Source of the DNA: CAINVV01 sp963663005
GTDB taxonomy: Bacteria; Bacteroidota; Bacteroidia; Bacteroidales; Prolixibacteraceae
Reading direction: 5' to 3'
DNA: 64,000 bases
Assembly: GCA_963663005.2 (NCBI GenBank)
Contig: CAXXHH010000012.1
Span: forward strand, 81,721-145,720
Positions 10,227-18,752 of the stretch are shown in pieces. The first letter of the stretch is position 1, and the number at the start of each line of letters is the position of its first letter. A program made the translations under genes and the position numbers. Below the pieces are notes generated by a model. The model ran no database searches and was not told the origin of the DNA. It saw only the letters and a list, made by a program, of their open reading frames with translations.

Positions 10227-10508
10227 CTATCTTTGCGAACCGTTTTGCGAACGGAGTTCTTTATTATCCATCCTGATCTTATTAAAACAGAACGTTTCGT
10301 AGTCCTTAAATCTCAACTTCCCTGCCATCCTGAAATAGAGCTCATTTAGTAAATCAAATGCTTGACGGTGAGATATGTCTTTCCCTTCAAAAGTCGCCAT
10401 TCGAAGAACCTCGTAAAATAGCCTGACAAAATCCTTTGGAACTGACAGCCTTTTGGCACAGTATTCTTTGAATGCATCATTGTCTAGTCCAACAGTTTCT
10501 ATTGACAT
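10227..10508 (-). CDS. Small hypothetical protein, 93 residues
   Basis: Not recognised. The protein is mixed charged and hydrophobic with a plausible helical pattern (FVRLFYEVLRMA, AFDLLNELYFRMAG). Its composition is more protein-like than that of the other short frames in this non-coding stretch, and an AT-rich region with room for a promoter lies upstream. The last ~20 residues run into a short repeated stretch (GCGAACCG/GCGAACGG) and may not be conserved. It could be an accessory protein of the mobile element; it could also be spurious. Confidence 0.45.
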   Translation of the reverse strand: MSIETVGLDNDAFKEYCAKRLSVPKDFVRLFYEVLRMATFEGKDISHRQAFDLLNELYFRMAGKLRFKDYETFCFNKIRMDNKELRSQNGSQR

Positions 10509-10758
10509 ATCTACAAGTTACCAAAAAAATATGAATAGCGAAAAAATCCCCGCCAACCCTGGGAGCTAGCGAGGATTGCTTTACCTAACCTAAACCTAAA
10601 TATTTTAAAATCAGCTTTAAACTATAACAACTGCTGTTATCTTTTGTTCATGCTGTTCTCACTTCGTTAATTGCCAGGTAACATTATCTTAAATTTAGTC
10701 TGCAAAAGTTCAAGTAAAAATATTGTTTTACATCTATTTAAAATCAATTGTACAAGCA

Positions 10759-10840
10759 TGAGGGAGAACCGGGTGTGGTTTTAAAAGATGACCGATGACC
10801 GATCACTTGGTACCGGGGGTACCAAAGGGGACCCATCTTT
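10759..10840 (+). repeat. GC-rich intergenic motif, copy 3 of 3
   Basis: GAGGGAGAACCGGG, then TGGTTTTAAAAGATG, GGTACCGGGGGTACC and AAAGGGGACCCA. The GGTACCGGGGGTACC part is itself a near-palindrome. Same orientation and block order as copies 1 and 2. It lies upstream of the J-domain gene but is separated from it by some 370 bases. Confidence 0.65.
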
Positions 10841-11053
10841 GATTTGAAAAATTCTTGTATTGTATATGATCTGAATAACTTGATTGATTCCTTTTCCATT
10901 TGCAGCATTCTTCAGTCAATCAATTTCTGGATTTTTCCAGAAGGACTATCCAAAACTATTTATTTTTTGATGAAGCAAAGGGTGATCATTGCTGATGAAT
11001 GATAACCGAATCTAAACCTGGCTGAATTTGGCCTCCATTCATTCCATTTCTGG

Positions 11054-11088
11054 ATGTACAAAAACATCGTTGTGCTCAATTTGTACAT
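11054..11088. repeat. Inverted repeat ATGTACAA / TTGTACAT
   Basis: ATGTACAA at 11,054-11,061 and TTGTACAT at 11,081-11,088. It lies downstream of motif copy 3, as the GTACATAC pair does after copy 2. It precedes the J-domain gene by about 130 bases and could be an operator; that is only a suggestion. Confidence 0.4.
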
Positions 11089-11214
11089 ACAACTTTAAAA
11101 CCTACAGCTGACTACATCCGAAGAACCGACATTGCCCGTGGCAAAGTAATCTTCTAAAAATTATCAATTGGCGTGCTTGATGCCGTAATAAATCCGTTAA
11201 GCAGCGGTACTATC

Positions 11215-11700
11215 ATGAACTATTTTGAAAACATCACAAACCTAGACGATTTGCGCAAAGCGTATCATCGGCTTGCATTTGAACATCATCCTGACAGGGG
11301 TGGAGATAACCTCATCATGCAGACCATCAATGCTCAATATGAAAGGCTTTCCAAAAAACTGATTTACAGCTCTGATGATTTCTCCGAAGAGCGGAAAGTG
11401 TACGAGCGGAACTTATCTCATGAACTTCGCAAAATAATTGAACGAGTTATTCTTCTTGAAGGTGTCACCATCGAGTTGATTGGCTCCTGGCTTTGGATTT
11501 CGGGTAATACGTTTCCTATTAGAGAAAAATTGAAGTCTGAAGGATTCAAATTCTCTCCTCCAAAACTGGCATGGTACTGGCATGAAGGGGAATTCATAAA
11601 AAGGAGTAAATCACTTCAATCCATGGAAGAACTACGAGACTATTGGGGACACCAATACGTCCATTCATGCAATTTCGAAAAGCGATCAATTACCGAATAA
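11215..11700 (+). CDS. J-domain protein
   Basis: A 161-residue protein with a short J-domain at its N-terminus: the helix LRKAYHRLAFEHHPDRGG includes the HPD motif near residues 25-27 that in DnaJ family members stimulates Hsp70 ATPase. The remaining ~110 residues are unlike DnaJ (no G/F region, no zinc domain) and contain a tryptophan-rich segment (WYWHEGEF). I chose the ATG at 11,215 because it starts right before the J-domain; an earlier in-frame start at 11,173 would add 14 residues of unlikely sequence. Small J-domain proteins of this kind are frequent in Bacteroidota mobile elements, next to RadC-like proteins as here. The partner chaperone and role are unknown. Confidence 0.75.
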   Translation: MNYFENITNLDDLRKAYHRLAFEHHPDRGGDNLIMQTINAQYERLSKKLIYSSDDFSEERKVYERNLSHELRKIIERVILLEGVTIELIGSWLWISGNTFPIREKLKSEGFKFSPPKLAWYWHEGEFIKRSKSLQSMEELRDYWGHQYVHSCNFEKRSITE

Positions 11701-11801
11701 AAGTTGCCTATTTATCCTATGTTCTCAGATAAGAAAGTAAATGGGTGAACCCCAAATGGTACAAAATCAATCTGATTTATTAATCCCTAAAAATCATAAT
11801 T

Positions 11802-12455
11802 ATGAAAACCCTTGATCATCCAAAAGAAAAATTACGAATATCCGGAACCGGTTCTGTATCAGATGCGGAACTTCTGTCTGTTTTCTTCCGAAAGGATAAT
11901 GGAGTTCCCATTGACAAAGCCCACAGCCTTCTGCAATCCATCCAAAACAATTTCAATGCATTGGCAAGAATGACAATTACGGAATTGAAGACTGCCGGGG
12001 TTAATGAAAGTTCTGCAGTGTATTTGTGCGCTGCCATTGAATTGGGAAGAAGAAGGAACCTGCAGGAAGCCCTCGACAATGGTCAAATCAAAGGAAGCAA
12101 AGATGCTGCCTCTTATTTCAGACCAAAAGTCGGAGATATCCAGCACGAGGAGTTTTGGGTCCTCTTCCTAAATCGCAGAAATGCAATTATAAGTTCTGAA
12201 AAGCTTAGTATGGGAGGAATGGCCGGCACTGTGATCGATGTACGAATGGTTCTTAAAGCAGCACTTGAAAAGCGTGCATCTTCCATGATCTTTTGCCACA
12301 ATCACCCTTCAGGAAATCTTGAACCCAGTGATGCTGACAAAAAAATTACCCGTCAGTTAAAGGAGGCAGGTGCTATAATGGAGATTCCTGTGATCGATCA
12401 CTTGATCGTAACACAAACTGGACACTTCAGCTTCGCAGATGAAGGTTTACTGTGA
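11802..12455 (+). CDS. radC: RadC-family JAB-domain protein
   Basis: A 217-residue RadC-type protein. The first ~95 residues form the UPF0758 helix-hairpin-helix part (SDAELLSVFF, then an ELKTAGV stretch). The MPN/JAMM domain follows, with the zinc-binding HNHPSGNLEPSDAD, matching HxHx(n)D. An acidic residue earlier in the domain (HEEFW) is in the expected place for the catalytic glutamate. Despite the name, RadC proteins have no proven DNA repair role; copies like this one are typical passengers of Bacteroidota integrative elements. It follows the J-domain gene on the same strand with a ~100-base gap. Confidence 0.9.
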   Translation: MKTLDHPKEKLRISGTGSVSDAELLSVFFRKDNGVPIDKAHSLLQSIQNNFNALARMTITELKTAGVNESSAVYLCAAIELGRRRNLQEALDNGQIKGSKDAASYFRPKVGDIQHEEFWVLFLNRRNAIISSEKLSMGGMAGTVIDVRMVLKAALEKRASSMIFCHNHPSGNLEPSDADKKITRQLKEAGAIMEIPVIDHLIVTQTGHFSFADEGLL

Positions 12456-12524
12456 AAAGATGGGACTTAATTACAAAGGCGTGCCAGATGCCGATAAAAG
12501 ACTCCAGGGCAGGAGCACTTACTA

Positions 12525-12722
12525 ATGAATAATATTGAGCTTACGATAGATGAATTCCAACGCATTTTGGATGCTATGCTTTGGATTTTAAATCCATATA
12601 TGGAAGAAAATTCCATTATGGAACATCCACACTTGCTTGAACTTGGCGAGTGTTACATTTCCTTGTATCAAAAATTGCCGTTCAACATGCAGCTGATCTA
12701 CCCAGAGATTGAACTGTTTTGA
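12525..12722 (+). CDS. Small hypothetical protein, 65 residues
   Basis: Not recognised. A 65-residue acidic protein, mostly helical by pattern (IDEFQRILDAMLWILNPY), starting about 70 bases after the radC stop on the same strand. A good hairpin terminator follows its stop codon, which supports a transcript that includes it. Short accessory proteins of this kind often follow radC in Bacteroidota mobile elements. Confidence 0.5.
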   Translation: MNNIELTIDEFQRILDAMLWILNPYMEENSIMEHPHLLELGECYISLYQKLPFNMQLIYPEIELF

Positions 12723-12742
12723 ATTTCCTTTACACCGGTTTT

Positions 12743-12782
12743 AAGTCTTGATTTCCATTTGGAGGTCAAGACTTATGTTTTT
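12743..12782 (+). terminator. Hairpin terminator after radC region
   Basis: AAGTCTTGA at 12,743-12,751 pairs with TCAAGACTT at 12,766-12,774, and a T-rich stretch follows. It lies about 20 bases after the stop of the small gene at 12,525-12,722 and fits a factor-independent terminator. Confidence 0.65.
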
Positions 12783-13093
12783 AAAAGGCACTGACTATAC
12801 ACAAAATAAATACTGTATGAAATAAGTACTCTCGACTTATTTAACCATATTCCTTTCATTGGCATGGTAGTGGTAATTACGGCAATTATGCAGTATATTC
12901 TAGCGGTTTAACGTAGGTACAGAGTCGCAAGTCTCATTTTCGGTTTTTCCTTCAAAATCATTTCCATAATTCTTCGAAAATTAATGGTAATACCCATAAC
13001 TATTTTTAAATTTGATCTAATTCAAACCGAAAGCCTATGATTCAATAAATCTCAGAACTAAAATATAAACCATAGAGGCGTAAGCTTTTATTC
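12783..13093. other. AT-rich gap, nothing recognised
   Basis: About 310 AT-rich bases between the terminator and the long hairpin. I see no gene in it. Confidence 0.4.
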
Positions 13094-13210
13094 TTGCAGT
13101 TGAAAATCGCCAGTTAGAAAGTGCATACATGAATAATAAGTGAAACGTCCACGTCACGGCGTGGGCTGACTTATTTGTATGCAAGGTGTCTGGCGATACC
13201 TCAACTGCAG
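13094..13210 (+). ncRNA. Long interrupted hairpin, possible structured RNA or palindromic element
   Basis: Five successive stems nest around one six-base loop: TGCAGTTGA (13,095-13,103) with 13,201-13,209; TCGCCAG (13,107-13,113) with 13,190-13,196; TGCATACA (13,122-13,129) with 13,176-13,183; AATAAG (13,135-13,140) with 13,170-13,175; GTCCACG (13,147-13,153) with 13,160-13,166 including one G-T pair. Small asymmetric internal loops separate them. So much nested pairing is not expected by chance in AT-rich DNA. It could be a structured RNA, a folded single-strand DNA site or a miniature mobile element. No reverse transcriptase, IscB or RAYT-type gene is nearby to explain it. Confidence 0.6.
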
Positions 13211-13219
13211 ATGTAGTTT

Positions 13220-13258
13220 GGTTCCACGCTCTTTTTTTGGAACCATCTTCCCGATTTT
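13220..13258 (+). terminator. Second hairpin with T-runs
   Basis: GGTTCCA (13,220-13,226) pairs with TGGAACC (13,238-13,244) around a T-rich loop, followed a few bases later by a run of eight Ts. It directly follows the long hairpin and could end a transcript that contains it. Confidence 0.5.
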
Positions 13259-13313
13259 TTTTGGAATTCGATTTTTTTGAGCTTTATACAGCCTACCTAC
13301 ATAAACCACTCTC

Positions 13314-14267
13314 ATGAAGTCTGTTGACCAATATTTTACCGATGGGAATAAAAAAATATTCCATTTAGACTATTGTGGAGCACTTTTAGATTACAATAAT
13401 GCCATTGGGATAGATCCGAGTTTTAACCCGGCATATATTAATCGCGGGTACGTAAAGAGTAAACTGAACGATTTCAATGGAGAAATTGATGATTATACTT
13501 CAGCATTGAAAATTGATCCTTTCAACGAGCTAGCCCGTTCAAATAGAGGAATCGCCAGACTGAGATTGAATGATTATTCAGGCGCTAAAGATGACCTTAG
13601 CAGTTTAATTGAACTTAACCCGAAAAATGCCCATGCTTATTATTACCGTGCAATAGCCCGGGATAAACTTTCTGATGAAAACTTTCAAGAATTTATCGGT
13701 AGCGTTTCGGACATTATAAAGGCTTATGAATTTGACCATTCTTTGCAAATAACCAAATACAGCAAGAAATTTTTGAGTGATCGGATGCTAAGATACATTC
13801 ATGTCATTCAAAAATACACCAGGGAAATTGATGCCTGGGTAAATATAGAGGATTCGCTCGTGAGCCGAGGAGAACTAAAAGAGCATGCCACAGATTACGT
13901 TGGAGCCATAGCAGACTTCACGAAAGTTATTGAGATCAACGCTAACAATGAGCAAGCATATTTCAAGAGGGCTAATGTCTATTTTATGTTCCACAAGGAC
14001 TACGCCAAAGCAATAGAAGATTATGACAAAGCACTTGAAATTAGGCCGCTTGACGAAGAATTTTTAGATATGAGAGCATGTGCGAAATTCGAACTTGGTG
14101 ACCTACAAGGATCTTTGGCCGATTTAAACCAAATCATTGAGCAGTATGATGCTCTTGATCCAGAAAGTAAAGAAAGTGTAGAAGACTATTATTTGGACGC
14201 AATTCACGACAAACTGTATATAAAATCTATTCTAAATGATCTCAATGGTGCACTTGAAGAACTTTAG
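13314..14267 (+). CDS. Tetratricopeptide repeat protein
   Basis: A 317-residue cytosolic TPR protein with no signal peptide. Repeats are seen at the N-terminus (DYCGALLDYNNAIGIDPSF, then FNGEIDDYTSALKIDPF and YSGAKDDLSSLIELNPK) and again in the second half (YVGAIADFTKVIEINANN, YAKAIEDYDKALEIRPL, LQGSLADLNQII). The middle, ~120-190, departs from the pattern and may be a degenerate linker. TPR arrays bind proteins; no partner is evident. The gene stands alone on the plus strand, about 70 bases after the hairpins. Confidence 0.85.
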   Translation: MKSVDQYFTDGNKKIFHLDYCGALLDYNNAIGIDPSFNPAYINRGYVKSKLNDFNGEIDDYTSALKIDPFNELARSNRGIARLRLNDYSGAKDDLSSLIELNPKNAHAYYYRAIARDKLSDENFQEFIGSVSDIIKAYEFDHSLQITKYSKKFLSDRMLRYIHVIQKYTREIDAWVNIEDSLVSRGELKEHATDYVGAIADFTKVIEINANNEQAYFKRANVYFMFHKDYAKAIEDYDKALEIRPLDEEFLDMRACAKFELGDLQGSLADLNQIIEQYDALDPESKESVEDYYLDAIHDKLYIKSILNDLNGALEEL

Positions 14268-14457
14268 TGCCACAAATCTGAATAAAAAAGAACACTTATC
14301 TAGATCCAAAAGAGAAGCTTAGATTGAAACGACCACCATTCTTTGTTAATACACTGATACTTAATACAATATTTGTCTGACAAAATTAATATGATTAATT
14401 GAGTCCGAAAATTCAGATTTCACAAGTGAATCACTTTAAATATCAAATATTTATATC

Positions 14458-15312
14458 ATGAAAAATACTTATTGCATTATCCTATTATTGATTGCTTCTA
14501 GTTGTACTCCCGATTTAAGAGATCAAAACGTTTTTGGTAAATATATGTTTGAGAACTTGATTAATCCAAAAATTGAGAGAGTTAAAGAAGAATATTTATC
14601 ATTGAAAGATTCAAATCGAATTCTTGTCAAGAATTTTCAAATGGCAATATTCTTCATGGAACAAAAAAAGAAAGCAGATGAATATTTTAGGTATTTAAAA
14701 ATGCAGGATGACCATATTGCTAAATGGGTTGAAGTCGCTAATTCAAAAGGTTTCAGAAGCGAAAACTGTTCATTTTTGAGAACTAAATTAGACTCTTGCT
14801 TTCTCCTAGACTATAAAATGTATACTTTGAAAATTTATTTCACATACAAGGAGAAAGAAAATTATTTCCTCATTTGGGATGTTATAAAGCTAAAAGATGG
14901 CTGGGCATTTCGGGGGATAAACCCGCCAACAAATAAAGAGGAAAAGGATAAGATTCCTTATAAACCTGATAAGTTAGACTTCTCAAGTCGACATTGGACT
15001 GTAAATTATTTTGATTATAAAATCTTAGAGAATTTTTCTATTAGCCTTTCAAATGCAACAGGTTATGAGTTTGAATATATTAAATATAAAGTCACTCTTT
15101 ATGATAAAACAACAATTCCGTTTACTCCAATTTTCGCAAAGACCTATGAGAGAAATGGGAAAATATATAATGACAATATTATTCGATTTGAAGTTAGTGA
15201 TTTGGCAAATTATAATGTAGGCATTGATTGTAATAACCCAAATATTTTTGGATCATCAGCTGAAGTAATAGATGTCAAACCAAGACCGGAAGAATGGTAC
15301 CGAAATTGGTAA
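14458..15312 (+). CDS. Hypothetical lipoprotein
   Basis: A 284-residue protein not recognised by family. The start has a short basic N-terminus, a hydrophobic stretch and a lipobox (LIASSC), so it is probably a lipoprotein exported and anchored by cysteine 16. The mature part is polar, rich in lysine and aromatic residues, with a helical first third and a likely beta-rich rest. An ATG preceded by AT-rich sequence is the only reasonable start. It follows the TPR gene on the same strand with a 190-base gap. Confidence 0.6.
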   Translation: MKNTYCIILLLIASSCTPDLRDQNVFGKYMFENLINPKIERVKEEYLSLKDSNRILVKNFQMAIFFMEQKKKADEYFRYLKMQDDHIAKWVEVANSKGFRSENCSFLRTKLDSCFLLDYKMYTLKIYFTYKEKENYFLIWDVIKLKDGWAFRGINPPTNKEEKDKIPYKPDKLDFSSRHWTVNYFDYKILENFSISLSNATGYEFEYIKYKVTLYDKTTIPFTPIFAKTYERNGKIYNDNIIRFEVSDLANYNVGIDCNNPNIFGSSAEVIDVKPRPEEWYRNW

Positions 15313-15551
15313 ATTTCTCCCTTCTCTTTTTTATTTTTAAACGTTACGTGTGTCTCCTTGTTATTTTCGTATTAAAAAAATATGCCAAATTAATACATGT
15401 AGACGCGTTAGGTCAAAATATTTAATGAAATTGGTCTTTGCTGGGTTACTAAATTGTTCGTATTAGTTTTTAGGGCTTGTCATTTGATCCCTAATTGTTC
15501 GGATTGTGTGGCAATGGAGTGGTAAGCTGATCACTTTTTGACTGGTAAAAT

Positions 15552-15776
15552 TCATTCCATAGTTACAAATTTCCAAGTTTGGTTTCTTTTCAGCATATGC
15601 GTCAAATTGTGCGCTGTTTTAATTCCAAATTCAACTTTTCTGAATTCTGAAATAAAATAAAACATTAAACCTTTCCACACTTCTTCCCGGTTCTGAAGGT
15701 ACATTAGTAAATATAAATAATCATATTTCAAATTTGTGTGTAATTGTTCTTCAGGGATTTTGCTATTATTTGTCAA
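15552..15776 (-). CDS. Small hypothetical protein, 74 residues
   Basis: Not recognised. The frame has a protein-like mix (LKYDYLYLLMYLQNREEVW) and starts at an ATG, but has no neighbour on its strand and no motif. May be a real small gene or chance; given at low weight. Confidence 0.3.
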   Translation of the reverse strand: MTNNSKIPEEQLHTNLKYDYLYLLMYLQNREEVWKGLMFYFISEFRKVEFGIKTAHNLTHMLKRNQTWKFVTME

Positions 15777-15978
15777 AATAATTGTTCGTTTTTGTACAAA
15801 TTGGTGCTATGTAAATGGGGATTGACCGGTTTCAATGCTCTTCTTATCTTTAGGTTCTAAGACAGGACTATAGAGTTTTGTCCGAAAAGTTTTCTTCGTT
15901 AACAATTGACTTAAATACTCGCATATGGCAAGCCTTTTAAAATTAATATTTGTAAGTGATACTGAACGTAAAAATACA

Positions 15979-16596
15979 ATGTATGAGCACTTTTTATATT
16001 GCTTTCCTGAACAGATCTTTTGGGACAAGATAATAGAGATGGAAAAGGCATGGCAAATCCCAGTTGGTGAATTTGTAAGGGACGAACTTTGGTTAAAAGG
16101 TCTCATTGAGAATCGAGGTGAGTACCGAATAGGTATTAATATGAGAAAAAAAATCAAAGAATTTCTCTTTGATTTTCCTATGCCCGTTCCAGTGAGGGAG
16201 GTAAAAAACCAAAGTTTGAGAAATCGTCAGATAGAAGGTTTGGCTAAACTCAAAGAGTTTGGGGAAAAGCACAATTACTATATCCTATACTATAATCCTG
16301 AGAACTCATTATTGATGTGGGACAAGAGCAAAACGGGGATCCTTTTGAATGCGGGTAGAAGCTTCGCCTATGTTTACGAAGGTGGATTCACTTGCAGTTT
16401 TGAAAGGGATATGCCTTTGGTTGGCTATTTTCAGCTGTCTTCATCTGATGTTGTTGGTAAGCTGAAAGAAGCAATTAGCGGTGGGATGAAGGAAAGGACA
16501 GCTGCTCTCTCTGAGCGGCGTAAAGCCTTCGCAATGCGTCAAAAGGAAAGATGGACTCATTACAATGCTAAAAGAAAAGAAGCAGTACCAAACTAA
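15979..16596 (+). CDS. Hypothetical protein, about 205 residues
   Basis: Not recognised. Charged soluble protein with no signal peptide or membrane segment. The middle contains MPVPVREVKNQSLRNRQIEG and a region that may be beta-rich (NYYILYYNPENSLLMWDKS), and the C-terminus is a basic helix. I favour the ATG at 15,979 because the coding pattern looks convincing from there (MYEHFLYCFPEQIFWDKI); an earlier in-frame ATG at 15,925 would add 18 residues. It faces the convergent Toprim gene, leaving only ~28 bases between the two stops. It lies within the mobile-element core and may be an accessory gene of it. Confidence 0.5.
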   Translation: MYEHFLYCFPEQIFWDKIIEMEKAWQIPVGEFVRDELWLKGLIENRGEYRIGINMRKKIKEFLFDFPMPVPVREVKNQSLRNRQIEGLAKLKEFGEKHNYYILYYNPENSLLMWDKSKTGILLNAGRSFAYVYEGGFTCSFERDMPLVGYFQLSSSDVVGKLKEAISGGMKERTAALSERRKAFAMRQKERWTHYNAKRKEAVPN

Positions 16597-16624
16597 TTTT
16601 GACTTTTAATTATACTTGATAATC

Positions 16625-17377
16625 CTACAAGAAAGTTCGGTAATCAAATTTCAGTAGATAGTCTGCAATATCATAATCCTCCTCCCTCATCTCATAGGTA
16701 GACTCTTTATGAAGTGTTTCGGAAATATTGAAACTTGTATCAGGCATTAATCTGGAAAGTAGGTTCTTTTTCTCATTCCAAGTATCGTAATTACTAATTC
16801 GAGGGAATAATATAACCGTTCTACCACTTACAACATTGCATTTGCTGACAGTTAGATAATCGACACCTCCACTGGCTAACCAGATGTATTGTGGTAGGTA
16901 AATGCTGGCTATTACGGCTGTTTTTTCGCCTTCCACAATTGCAACATGCTTTGTTGTATCATGTAATAAATGCTCTCCAAAAAGACATTGTTTTAGGGTA
17001 AGACCATAATTTTTGTACCGTGTATGCATCCATTCAAAAGAAGGAAAAATTTTCTTTACCATTTTACAATTATTACCAGTAAAAGTCTCTTCATCCTTTA
17101 ATAGCTCATATCTAAATGATTTTCCATTTCTAATATTACCGGATAAATCTATTTGCCAAAATACGGTAGAGAAATACTCATCTTCTGGTGTACCGATAAA
17201 ATATTGTCTAATCAGTCTGGTAGTTTCTTCTTTACCAAAAAGTCTCATCAGGTAATTGACAAATGTATTTCTGCTGAAATTATTTAAGCTCCTTTCCAGC
17301 ATTATCGATGGTATAGAACACATTGGCTCATATTGTTGACCATTTAAATCTCTCTGTGTTGAATATAAAGAACCCAT
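16625..17377 (-). CDS. Toprim-like / DUF6371-type primase-related protein
   Basis: A 250-residue protein that resembles the Toprim proteins paired with RepA-like ATPases in Bacteroidota mobile elements. The Toprim first motif is visible as VAIVEGEKTAVIA with the key glutamate, followed by the WLASGG turn. The usual DxD motif is weak: the segment VILFPRISNYDTW has one aspartate at the expected place, so catalytic activity is uncertain. The N-terminal ~90 residues (SLNNFSRNTFVNYLMRLFG) look like the helical part of such proteins. Zinc-finger sequence common in longer relatives is not seen, so it may be a short form. It is downstream of the RepA-like gene, separated by the iteron-like region. 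Confidence 0.65.
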   Translation of the reverse strand: MGSLYSTQRDLNGQQYEPMCSIPSIMLERSLNNFSRNTFVNYLMRLFGKEETTRLIRQYFIGTPEDEYFSTVFWQIDLSGNIRNGKSFRYELLKDEETFTGNNCKMVKKIFPSFEWMHTRYKNYGLTLKQCLFGEHLLHDTTKHVAIVEGEKTAVIASIYLPQYIWLASGGVDYLTVSKCNVVSGRTVILFPRISNYDTWNEKKNLLSRLMPDTSFNISETLHKESTYEMREEDYDIADYLLKFDYRTFL

Positions 17378-17404
17378 AATTTCTTTAATGTGTTTTGAAG
17401 TTCA

Positions 17405-17520
17405 ACTTTACCCTATTACCCTAAGTACCCTATTTTTACCTTTTTTGATACTTTATAGGGTTTACCTACTCTACCCTATTAACCCTAACCCCCTATATAT
17501 AGGGGTAGGGTATTAGGGTA
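17405..17520. repeat. Iteron-like TACCCTATT repeats, possible origin or operator
   Basis: TACCCTATT occurs at 17,409-17,417, 17,426-17,434 and 17,472-17,480, with shorter relatives between and the reverse form TAGGGTA at 17,505-17,520. The last two sets flank an inverted repeat with CCCCTATATATAGGGG at its centre. Placed between the RepA-like and Toprim genes, this could be a replication origin or autoregulatory site. No biochemical function is shown. Confidence 0.5.
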
Positions 17521-18658
17521 AGGTCGTAGGGTCTACTGAGGGTGAATTTTCTGTAGATAGTTTATCGTAGTTAAACCGGTATAAAGATCCTTGATGAATT
17601 AAGTACCCTGATGTCTTGAAGTGATTAAGATCCTTTTCGGTAGTTTTGATGTCACATCCATAGGCTTTACAATAATCATTACTGAGATCTTTGTTGCGTT
17701 TAGCTATTCCTTGAGGTAAACACTTTTGGAAGGCATTTATCTTCTTTTGTTTAGTTTCATCCACCTTACTTAGCTGAGGTTTATCATCTATCAATACGGG
17801 CAATTTATTATTGTCAAGCTGAAATCTGAGGTAAAAGGCATCAGATTGCTCATTCCTATTTTCTACCTGCTTGACAGTAAAAACATCATTTATCTTTGTG
17901 AGCTGCCATTCCTCACTCATCTTATTACCGATCTCTGCACCAAGATGTCCTCTAAGTTCAGTATCTCCCTTATTCTGATGAATCACCGTTAGAATTGGGA
18001 GGTTGTATTTTAATGTTAGTTCCATTAAAAACTGTACTACAGAATTGCTATCAGAAGCATTATTAATGTCACCGCTTTCCAGTAAATCTTTAATACCGTC
18101 AATTACTACAAGATCCGGTTTACCTTCAAGAACGGCCTGAGAAATAAGCTTCCTCCTTATTGTTGGATTATCACCCCTGAGATTATAGGCTGTAAACTGA
18201 GGATGGTTAAAACTAGTGTCTTTACCACACATCTCATTTACCTTCTGCTTCATTATGGCTGTATTACAAGGGTTTTGTTCAGTATCAAGGTATAAGATGC
18301 TTAATCCTGATTTTACTGCTTTAAACCCCATAAAATTGTCCTTAATGAGTGCTGTTACCAGTATTGTAATGAAGGTGCTTTTCCCAGACTTCTTCCTTCC
18401 TTTGATAATTTGGAAGTCTCCTTTTGAGAGGCACCCAATGCCGTTTCTTGTGAGTAAGTATTCGATCTTAGGCTTATCTTTGCTTAGGTCAATTAACCGG
18501 GACTTCAGCATTTGTGATAAATCTTGACGATTGGTTAACTGATCTAGATCCTTTTTAAAAAGATTAGGACTAAAAATATCATCTAATTCATTTTCATGAT
18601 GCTGATCATTAGCATCATGAATTTCTTCTTTCAAATTCTTTCTATTTTCCATTTTCAT
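17513..18658 (-). CDS. RepA-like AAA ATPase/helicase
   Basis: A 381-residue protein of the RepA/DnaB-like AAA_25 group. Walker A is KGRKKSGKSTFI and Walker B is DLVVIDGIKDLL, followed by a sensor-like ILTVIHQNKGD segment and an arginine-bearing loop. These are seen in the RepA-type helicases encoded by mobilizable Bacteroidota elements, where they act in replication of the excised circle. The C-terminal ~100 residues are basic and likely DNA-binding. Two starts are possible (residue 1 or the ATG two codons later); the choice does not change the domain. Its stop overlaps the edge of the iteron-like repeats. Confidence 0.75.
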   Translation of the reverse strand: MKMENRKNLKEEIHDANDQHHENELDDIFSPNLFKKDLDQLTNRQDLSQMLKSRLIDLSKDKPKIEYLLTRNGIGCLSKGDFQIIKGRKKSGKSTFITILVTALIKDNFMGFKAVKSGLSILYLDTEQNPCNTAIMKQKVNEMCGKDTSFNHPQFTAYNLRGDNPTIRRKLISQAVLEGKPDLVVIDGIKDLLESGDINNASDSNSVVQFLMELTLKYNLPILTVIHQNKGDTELRGHLGAEIGNKMSEEWQLTKINDVFTVKQVENRNEQSDAFYLRFQLDNNKLPVLIDDKPQLSKVDETKQKKINAFQKCLPQGIAKRNKDLSNDYCKAYGCDIKTTEKDLNHFKTSGYLIHQGSLYRFNYDKLSTENSPSVDPTTLP

Positions 18659-18752
18659 ATTATCTCACGGGTTAATACCCGGCCGCCGGAAGAGTACCAA
18701 ATTATTGACATTGATACTCTGTCCGCTTGCGACTGGGAAATTCATTTATTGA

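Larger units (their letters stand above)
10509..11214. other. Non-coding stretch with motif copy 3
   Basis: About 700 bases with no credible gene. It holds the best-formed copy of the GC-rich motif and a second GTACA-type inverted repeat (11,054-11,061 with 11,081-11,088). Confidence 0.5.

Noticed and set aside
9077..10840. CRISPR array
   Set aside because: Only three copies, 730 to 950 bases apart, with no regular spacers; no cas genes.
13094..13210. Integron attC site or retron RNA
   Set aside because: The hairpin lacks the GTTRRRY/RYYYAAC core sites of attC, and there is no reverse transcriptase gene near it for a retron.
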